Assembly (NCBI GenBank): GCA_035222895.1
Contig: JAVYIG010000035.1
Span: forward strand, 186,001 to 250,000
Source: Strongylocentrotus droebachiensis
Lineage: Eukaryota; Echinodermata; Echinoidea; Camarodonta; Strongylocentrotidae
Direction of reading: 5' to 3'
DNA: 64,000 bases
Under the pieces are notes generated by a model. It was not told the DNA's origin. It did no database searches and saw only the letters and a program-made list of their open reading frames with translations. This document shows positions 55,640 through 64,000 of this stretch, one piece after another (within the stretch, counting starts at the first letter, position 1; the number at the start of each line of letters is the position of its first letter). Made by a program: the position numbers and the translations under genes.

Positions 55640-56355
55640 GAGAACATGAAAGACTGAAATAAAGAATTGTATATAGAGACAGAGAGTGGGGGAGGGGGGG
55701 GGGGTAATAGAACAGAAAGTATTGATATGTTAGTCAGACCACCAAACTGAATCCGACTCCAACCGACCAATCCTTGGCCGGTGTGGGGTAATGTAACTAT
55801 TTGTTCTGGTGTCAGACTTGTTGGTGTGGGCGGCATATCAATTAGAGATATACCATTTATCGCATCAATACGTCGCATGCAGTCAGGCACTACGTTAAAC
55901 GAAAACATAAACAAATGCCAGTTTGATACCATGGTGATAAGCGCCTCACATCATTTCAGCGGACTGCATCTATTAAACTCATGTATTTTTCTCTCATTTT
56001 CCTCATGCTCTCATTGAGCATTTCGCAAATTAAACGCGCCAAGATAACAGCGTTTTTAAAAGCAGAGCGTGCTAAATCACCTTCATCTGTATTCATTCCC
56101 AGGTTCTTCTGTTTTTATTTTCAATTTCATGCGTTAAATGAGGAGATTATTAGAAGGAAACTTCCAAATTAAGTACAACGAGTTCAGTCTGTGAAAAAGG
56201 GAGAAAAACACTAGTGACTTATACATTGTGAGAGGGAAGGAGATGACCTCCCTTGACTCTAAAGGTTCAAAAATTTTCTCAATATACTTCAAAACTCTTT
56301 AACTCTATTGACAATATCGATCTAAGATTGGGATTTGTGAAAGATAATCATCATC
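55640..56355. other. Non-coding or unclear sequence
   Basis: G-run at 55693-55705. Overlapping medium frames on both strands (about 55740-56010) have no domain, no splice context and no homology within the window that I can see. Confidence 0.4.
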
Positions 56356-56418
56356 ATGGTTGATTTACCTTTGAGTGGACTAAGGATATTCCTTGCCTTG
56401 TGTGGGGGCTTTTCTCTG
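56356..56418 (+). CDS. Candidate signal-peptide first exon
   Basis: ATG followed by MVDLPLSGLRIFLALCGGFSL (basic residue, then a hydrophobic core), directly followed by a GTGAGT donor at phase 0. It would be compatible with a secreted or membrane protein, and its phase would match exon A of the receptor. No downstream partner exon was recognised in the window, so this stays tentative. Confidence 0.4.
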
Positions 56419-56720
56419 GTGAGTAAATGAAAAAACAATCCTTTTATCTCTTCAAAAACTGAAATTCAGATGTCATTCCTTAAAACAGAAATGACTGAAA
56501 ATAAAGTATATCATGTTAAACATGTGTTAAATTTGATTACTTTCTGTTATGAGTAATCGTTAAATGCATTTTTAAAATATTGTATTTTGTAAGGAATTTA
56601 AATCCCTATTAATTGTGTATATCCTTATTCACGAGCATTGTCATGGTAAAAAATTTAACTATTTCTATTCTACTGTTCTTTTAAATTATCCCACATGTCG
56701 TCATCCTGTCGTTGGTATTA

Positions 56721-57217
56721 GGGACTTTTAGATTTGCATGTCAACAGCTTTGACTGCAACGTGTGACGTCATTTTAAGGCACTGCGCATGCGTTACGTCG
56801 TCTCAGTCGGCGATCGAGAATGCGTCAACCTTGATTTTCCTAAATCTAGTACATACATACATACATATTGATATTTATATAGCGCCTTTACATGCTCAAG
56901 GTACTAGTATGCCGCGTGCGCATAAAATATACAGTTCCACAGGTAGACAAAGGAACATCCCTTTTCTGCTATTATGTAAAAATGTGTAGAACAGGTGTCA
57001 CATTCATATGCACCTGTTCTACACATTTTTACATAATAGCAGTGAAGGGATGTTCTTTTGTTGAGGGTAGAATGAGGAACTGTATATTTTGTCCTTTTTC
57101 TTTGTCCGTGATGTTCATAATGATTTCTAATTGTAGTCAACATGGGCAGTTAAGTACGTTGACACGCATCATCAGTTGGCGTTCGTCGTGTTCTCGTCCA
57201 CTCAATCTAAAAGTCCC
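56721..57217. mobile_element. MITE with GGGACTTTTAGATT ends and TATTA TSD
   Basis: 497 bp. Ends GGGACTTTTAGATT and AATCTAAAAGTCCC. TATTA occurs at 56716-56720 and 57218-57222. The middle is a large palindrome: about 56920-57000 pairs with about 57010-57093 around a loop of about 10 nt. No transposase. Confidence 0.75.
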
Positions 57218-57222
57218 TATTA

Positions 57223-58625
57223 TTCTTTCCTCAAAAATCTCTCATATGGGGCCGATTAGAAGAAATGAGAAGGACATATAATAGAAAGGAAAATGATGGC
57301 CGAGATGATGATGGAATGGAGCTTTATACAACACTTACACGACACTATATTTGGGTTATGTGTTCGGTTTTTATGTGTACACCATATTAAATGAGGTATT
57401 ATAAGACACTGATGTCTGGACATACCGTTGTGCCACGAGCACTTCTGTACAATGCTATTGGTTTGGACGCAACTCTCAAAAAGTTCTAGACTAAAGTAAA
57501 ATATGTCTAGGAAACTAACAGTCGTCATTTACAAAGATATTTTTTGATTAATGTTACTGCGGTATGTGAATAGTTCATTGGAACATAGGTTAGTCCATTT
57601 GTATGAGATGGTTTGAAAATTGTCCTTTTTCCTCATAAAGTGCAGTGTTTGTATTCTATCGCTAATTCAGAGAAGATCAGATTTCATATAGATCAGTTTT
57701 GATCTAGGGTTTCTAGTTGCCGAAGGTGCTCCTCAAACTACATAATGGTATTTCAGTTATGTTGTATATTTTCGTTATGGGACACAAATTAGTAATGACT
57801 GTTAAACCTAGCTTATGTAAACATAATGTGACTACTAGTATTATATTTGTTCACAATATTTCTAAACTTTCTATCATTGAAGAAGGTACATATCTGACGA
57901 AACTTTGCTTGTTTCAAAGTATTGGGTTTTCATTACATTCAAAATGATTTTAGATAATACACAATTATTATTCATATCATTCAAAGTAAGATGTATTCGA
58001 TCCCGATATAGAAGAAAAGGGGGTATTCCGTTGGTTTGAGGGCACAAATTTATATAATACATTCCATCAAGAAAACATATATTCTGCTAAAGAAGATTTT
58101 GATTGGTTAGAAGAATGGCAGGGGGGATTTTTTTTTGTGAATCGGTGCAAACCATTCATGCGGAGTAATGATACTCTGTCGACCGGGTTTAGATTGTGCA
58201 ATGAACCATACATCGATTAGTGATTCAGGTCGTTTTATATGTACAGCCATAACCATTAAAGATAATGATTATCTATGGTCATATAGTCTTGTTTAGGCGA
58301 TGGCAATTTTTGTCGGGGCAAAGGTCGTGTTAGGAGCTAGTCGGCGTAAAAATGGTGAGGTCGGCGTAAAGGTCGGAGTAGTGATCGTCTGCACAATGTC
58401 GTGTTTGCTACTCCTACCTTTATCCGGACCGATTTATCCAGGAGTAACGCGCTGACACGTTTAGAGGGTAGCGTATTAAATTTGACCATGTGGATGCTCT
58501 CACTTTGCACTCGGAGTATCTTCGACCTGTCACGAGGGTTGTTTGTTTACAATCGAAAATTTGAATTCGAACGGTTTAAATGCGGAAGGTGGGTTGAGGT
58601 CGACTAGTGCAGACGCCACCACTTC
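57223..58625. other. Intergenic sequence, no gene seen
   Basis: AT-rich, with no supported ORF. The short TCGGCGTAAA repeat near 58340-58372 is minor. Confidence 0.5.
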
Positions 58626-58832
58626 CAGGGGTGGATCCAGGATCCCCTTTTACCTTTAAAAAAAAAATCACATAAATAATGTTCAGTTTACTCAGAAATG
58701 TATCAGAATGGACCATAGAACATCTTAAAATGCACGTCCCTACCCCAAACCGTAAAGATTTCGCGTTTGCAATTTCGTACACATCACGCCCCCCCCCCCC
58801 CCACCCCTTGTAAAATCCTGGATCCGCCCCTG
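58626..58832. mobile_element. Short hAT-like MITE
   Basis: 207 bp with ends CAGGGGTGGATCCAGGAT and ATCCTGGATCCGCCCCTG and an internal C-run, the same end type as the elements at 11494 and 23251. ACTTC flanks both sides; a full 8-bp TSD is not seen. Confidence 0.7.
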
Positions 58833-59512
58833 ACTTCTGGAAGTTACACTGAGTATGACTGGGTCGGTGGAATGTCGTTTAAACTTAATTGAGGCTAGTT
58901 GGTCCGAGTAAGAGGGTGTGGACAACTAATGGTGTAAGTCAAATATTCATGAGGTATTTCCTGCTGCAGAGATTAACTTACGCTGACTAGGAAGTCCCGG
59001 TTTGAACCTGGCTTATATCAAGCAGACCTAAAAAACAGTGTTCATTTTAAAAGGACATATAGCTTTCTTTGTATAAATGGCACCAGTTATTCGAGGTGTG
59101 GATTAAAATACTTAGTCTATTTCACAGTTTAACAGAGAAGGAAACCGCCATTTAGATAGCATTATTCTCATTATCATGAACAGGATTATTTATGAACATG
59201 AAGGAATAGATATATGGTGAATTCATAACCCCTCATTACGATGATGTTTATGACGTCAAGTCCATCCCGTGATTCAAGGTAGATTAGATTTACGGTTGAT
59301 ATCAGATACACTTCAAGATTTTATCAACAGAGTAGATATTTCCAAATGTGGGTAGTGGTCATTCAGCAATAGTGTTGTATATACGAGCTGGCAATAGGAA
59401 GAAGATATCCGAATATATCAATTGGAAATGTAATAATTTGTTTTGTAAAGATGGATAATTCTGCAAGAAATGCTAACTACAATGAATGAATCGGAGAATG
59501 ATACACAGTTTC

Positions 59513-59570
59513 AGCAGCGGATCCAAGATTTTCAGAAAAAGGGAGGCGAAGCCATGGTGCACGTGAGGCT
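59513..59570. mobile_element. hAT-like terminal fragment
   Basis: CAGCGGATCCAAGATTTTCAG followed by AGGG resembles the hAT-like ends in this window. No partner end was found. Confidence 0.35.
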
Positions 59571-59721
59571 ACTGGGGAGAGCCGCCTGCTCCTCCTCTCA
59601 ACTCTCTCTTCGAAGTCACTGCATCTCCCTCTTCTTTCGTTTGTATCTTTACCCTTTTCTATATCTAAAACTTTATTTGCTTCTCAGTGTTCCATGTACC
59701 TAACTATACTCATCCCTCTTC

Positions 59722-60680
59722 TCATTCTGTTCTCATTTTCATTGTTTTGAAATTTTAGTCTATCAGGTGGTGCATATTTTTTTTTTTTTTTTTTTTTTCA
59801 ATATTTTTTTTGTATTGATTTCAACGACGCGAATTAATTTTAGAAAATAAAATACAGTTGTTTTTCCTTGACATGAATTCAAAACATGTTCATTACATAG
59901 ATTGTACAATTGATGAAAACAAAAATGAAATCAGTTGTAACATAAAACAAATAACCCCATCCAGCCAAACACACTACTACCCCCTCCCCCTCCCCACCAT
60001 GCGACACACACACCACCCGACCACACTTCCACTACACACTGTTCCTAGCCTCCTCAGAATAACCCAAATACATATGTTATCTCTTAACTGCCATATCTCT
60101 CTCTCTCTCCCACATACACACACAAACACTCCTCTCTCCCTCTCTCTATCTCTCTCTCCCACAAACACACACACACACACACACACTCTCTCTATATCTC
60201 TCTCTATCTCACTCTCTTTCTCTAACTCTCTCTCTCTCTCTCTGTCTCTTTTTTTTTTCTCTCTCTCCATACCCTGTGTAGCTTTTCGAGAAATGGGTTT
60301 CTGTTTCCTATGACTAGCTAGGACAAATAATTCTCACTTGGGATCCTTGAAATTGAAAGTGGAAACTACATTCAGTTTTAATTTACTAATGGATTAGTAA
60401 TGACAAAATACAATATATATCGAATCGTCACGACCGATTAGAAATTCATTATCAATCAATCATAGTCAGGTAATACACCGACTGAAGTTAAACGTGATAC
60501 ACAATCATACATAGAATTACTGTGGTGCATAAAAATAGAAATTAAATTGAATTGAATTGAAGTCGAGATATACGGGAAAAGGAAGGATGTCATTAGCATG
60601 TTGCGTGCGGTTATTGATGCAACTATGTGCGCAGAGGCAAGGCGTTTCTTGGCGCTGAAGATTTTACTTACTCGTAACAG
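59722..60680. repeat. Direct segmental duplication, copy 2
   Basis: Partner of 53820-54480, longer because of T-run and CT/CA expansions (about 59780-60265). Confidence 0.8.
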
Positions 60681-61127
60681 GGAGGTGATAGGGAAGGAGT
60701 GGAATGAATCCGCTCTTTTTTTACCCCATGCTCCAAGCCGCAGGAAAGTTATGCGCTAATCTGCAACTGTTGACCAGGTGGTGAGATAAAAGAGCGCATG
60801 AAATATCATGTTTTAGAATTCCTACATCAGAAAATGGTATCCCAGCAAATGTTCGCTGTCCATTTCAAAGATATCTCATCAATTTATTGTTGAATGTGTA
60901 ATGGGTAGAACAAGCGAACATAAACGTGTGTAATTTCATCCTTTTTTCCAACTACAAAAATACAAAAAACACGCGAAAACACGCATTAGCAAACTTATAG
61001 TTACCTACTTACAAGCTCACGCATTCTTAGCGCGGTCAGGTAAAACAAACGAACTAACCATCTCTGATCAATTTAATACTAAAGAGGCCTAGCATGTCAT
61101 AGCTGAGAAGATGAAGAACACTTAAAG

Positions 61128-61402
61128 GTAAAGACCAGTATTGGAAACGCCCTAATTTCAAAAAATGTAATGGAAGCTCTCATTACCAATCATGTGAAAG
61201 AATATGTTTTGACTAATACATGATAATACAAAATTTGCCGGGAAACCGCCTACTAATTCATATATTTGGTAAATTTGTTTCTCTCATGGTCTGTAAGAGA
61301 TATAGGGTAGTCCCATATACATCTTTCTGTGTATAGTGCTTGTAACTTTACGAAGAATGGGCCAAATTCTTATCATTTTGATGATTCCAGAACCTTGCAG
61401 AT
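61128..61402. mobile_element. TTAA-MITE family 1, inverted partial copy
   Basis: Begins TTAAAGGTAAAGACCAGTA, matching the right end of 47291-47680 in reverse, and runs to the ATCATTTTGATGATTCCAGA block near 61390. The far end is missing. Confidence 0.65.
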
Positions 61403-63726
61403 GCTAGATGCGATCTCCCGATGGTTTCTTCTTCCTTTTTCCCATGTCTTTCGCCTTCCTTGGCCCTGAAGATCCTTCATCTACCAATTCTGACACCGGT
61501 AGTCAGGAGCAAGTCTTTGTTAGTTGTTTTTCTTAGCTGGCAACGTCGCTTTCATTCTCTTGCAATTGCCAATAAACATATAACTAGCGCACGTACGTTT
61601 CATCACAAGCAAGCAGCGCCTAGAGCAGCGGCTTGGTCTTACCTCCCGATTCTGCTCGCTTCACGAACGTTCATTCAAGAGCCGCATCACTCGCCCAAAT
61701 ATTATAGAGGAAGCGCGCTTGCATGATCTTGTTAAAGTTTGATATTTTACAACATAAAACGTTTAACTGGTACTGTATCCTTTTTTGAGGCAGTCACACA
61801 CATCTATGATAAGTACTATCATAGTTCTAGACCTATTCGTTTTACAAAACTGCTCCTGTACCTTATCTGATGACAATATAATGCATCCGCCTATTCATAC
61901 GTGCACGATTTAACTTTAATTCCTAAGCAGTAAACTCGTCTTAAATCTCTACCAAATAGGTGAATATGAGGATATAAAAAGAAATCAGCGACTGGAAAAT
62001 GTTGCTTCGTTATTCTTCATTCAAATGAAAACAGAAATCCATCAAATATACTCCTTAACAACAACAAATCTAAGCTCTGACAGGATCGCATTTACGTAGG
62101 GATATCACTGCCATTCACTCTCACTGAGCCCATGAGTCCCGTTCGTGACGTCACGGATAGAGGCCCGACTCTACGTGCACTTCCGGGTTTCAGACTTAGA
62201 TATTTTGGTAGAGTTTACTCGAATAAATTCATTATTCTAAACTTGTTTTGTCGGGTGGACACCATTTGGTGTTATTATGGGGGTTAAAAGCTTTCTATTT
62301 ATGTAATTATCTCAGTATTTGGGATTGTCTTAGAGTATCAACTTTAAGATTACCTTATTTATCCAGATCAAGTAACTTTCTCAAAGAAACGACATGTCGG
62401 AGAAGTACCTTGATCAATCATGGATATGTTATTTACCACACTGCAAAATCTACCTGCTATCATTCTCAGTTTGGATTTCAAAAAAGAATTAGATTCAGAT
62501 GGTCATCCTATTGTCCTACAAATATTGGCCTTTTGAGAATTTCGGTTCTAACTTTATAAATCATATTAAGGTGCTCTAAACAGACTTAGAAAGTTTGGAG
62601 AGTTGGTAGACAAGGTTACCCCCTATTACCTTTTCTATTTTAAAATACTTCGCAGTAGTTACGATCAAAGATCATGAAGACACTCAACTCATATTGACCG
62701 TTTAGATACAATGCAATAATTCTCCAGCCTTATTAACCGTATAAATGAAGAAAAAATGAAATGAATAATTGTTTGGAAAATCCATACATTGACTTAAAAA
62801 GGTTAATTAAATTACATTAATTAAAACGAACGCTATTTCCCATTTTTGTTTTGTATCTTGCTATCGTGTTACCTACGCCTCCAGGAGTATACCCGTTTAT
62901 TTCGTTTTTGTGGGGGGGGGGGGGGCCTGATATAATAAAGAGGGAAATATCAGGGTTACAAGATGCTTTTTTTTTCAATACAAAGGCTAGGAGTATTGTG
63001 TCGTATCTATTAGGTTCTTTCGGTTTATTTTGCAATTATGATGTTGACGCTCTCCATATAAAACCAAGCTACCAATTCCAACTTAAGAACAGCTGCCACC
63101 TGGCCATATATGTGACTGGAAGATGTGGAAGTCCCTCAATATGCTTCGCACAGGGGTTGGGCGATGCAAATACAACGCATAAATGGGGATACACAGATGA
63201 CACACACACACACACACAGACTGTGAGTGTGGAACATTCGTGCAATATATGCCACACCTTTTGAGATGCCCATTCTCCTAGATGACCAATCCTGCCTGAA
63301 AGACCCAGTGGCAACAAATGAGAAGACTCTTCGGTGTGCAAGAGCCTGGAAGAACATTTGAGCTCAGATGATGGACACGAAAGACGACCTACATTTTACG
63401 AAGGTTCATGACCCCTTAAAAACCGGTTGCTAAGAGCAGGAAACAAAATACACTATCGCAAAAGCCTCCCTAAAACAACTTATAGGCAATTTCCATATAG
63501 CCATGCAGAACGTTTGAAATGTGTGGATATGACTATGAAATATTAAACAAAAAAGCCTTAAAGGGATTGGTTTTCTTTGTCTCAGATTCTAAACGAAATC
63601 CTGGATTTAGCTCATGCAACAATCATAATTATACAACGCCTACTAAGATTCTTGCAACCTCATTGGTCAATTCTTGATCACATGACATGCGCTAAAAGTA
63701 CAATTAAACGGCATCATTCTCCAGCC
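61403..63726. other. Intergenic sequence, no gene seen
   Basis: Contains a G-run (62910-62926), a CA repeat (about 63198-63220) and unremarkable short frames. Nothing supported as coding. Confidence 0.5.
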
Positions 63727-63848
63727 GTGCAATTCCGTTTGATCCTTTCGCACCATTGCACTCTGACGTCACTAACGATGTACAAAGTATATGGTGAGCT
63801 AAGTGACGTCAGAGTGCAATGGTGCGAAAGGATCAAACGAAATTGCAC
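63727..63848. repeat. Near-perfect hairpin with two TGACGTCA sites
   Basis: 47-nt arms (63727-63773 and 63802-63848) with a single mismatch and a 28-nt loop. Each arm carries the CRE-like palindrome GTGACGTCA/TGACGTCAC. It may be a hairpin MITE; no TSD is recognised. Confidence 0.85.
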
Positions 63849-64000
63849 TCCGCGTAACAATAAACGTAAAGGTTGGTACGCGCGGCGCATGGTACGCGCG
63901 TGGTTTGCTGCCTGCTTAATAGTGCGCGCTCACTATCAGCAATTTCATCAATTGAAAACAAACGAAAAATCTCTGAGATTTAGGCCTAGGAAAACTGTTT

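Noticed and set aside
55507..56017. 141-aa minus-strand and 78-aa plus-strand ORFs
   Set aside because: They overlap each other and a G-run or MITE, have no recognisable domain and no convincing splice context.

Overview
The window is eukaryotic (animal) genomic DNA. It is AT-rich, has small exons in long introns, and is packed with transposable elements and microsatellites. Adhesion-GPCR ectodomain and 7TM exons, BEL/Pao and CR1/L2-like retrotransposons, and many TTAA-flanked and hAT-like non-autonomous elements suggest a marine invertebrate, most likely a deuterostome such as an echinoderm. That placement is inference; no marker gene fixes it.

Gene content. The main gene is an adhesion G-protein-coupled receptor (aGPCR) on the minus strand. 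I rebuilt 14 consecutive exons with consistent splice sites and phases (22273 down to 97): a Cys-bearing ectodomain, a Ser/Thr/Pro-rich stalk, a GAIN domain, a GPS autoproteolysis site (C-D-H-M-T-S) and TM1 to TM5. The 3' end runs off the left edge. A second aGPCR segment lies on the plus strand (27984-45236) and holds TM3 to TM7 and the C-tail, but no TM1, TM2, GPS or ectodomain in this window. The two share an inverted duplication (about 1-4980, minus, versus 27153-42420, plus). Their shared coding exons differ mostly at synonymous positions. A third, decayed copy of ectodomain exons lies at about 50120-51940. A possible signal-peptide first exon lies at 56356-56418 (+).

Mobile elements, left to right. 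11149-18615: a foldback-like element whose arms are inverted arrays of a 15-bp repeat. Its left array is interrupted by a 5.7-kb hAT-like element (11494-17228, perfect 8-bp target duplication), which holds a 5'-truncated CR1/L2-like LINE (12989-15704) and several minisatellites. 22839-27152: a terminal-inverted-repeat element split by a second hAT-like element (23251-26263). 30848-40166: a complete-looking BEL/Pao retrotransposon (minus strand, 441-bp LTRs, TSD TGCAT), antisense in a 13-kb intron of the plus-strand receptor. Beside it is a tandem copy of the same locus holding only a solo LTR (41646-42086). The inverted paralogue at 423-428 keeps the empty site. 45-64 kb: MITEs, hairpins, microsatellites, a truncated LINE fragment (about 52135-53575), a telomere-like insertion with a 9-bp TSD, and a direct duplication (53820-54480 / 59722-60680).

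The only genes I can support are the receptor exons and the retrotransposon ORFs. Most other open frames are repeat translations or antisense shadows.
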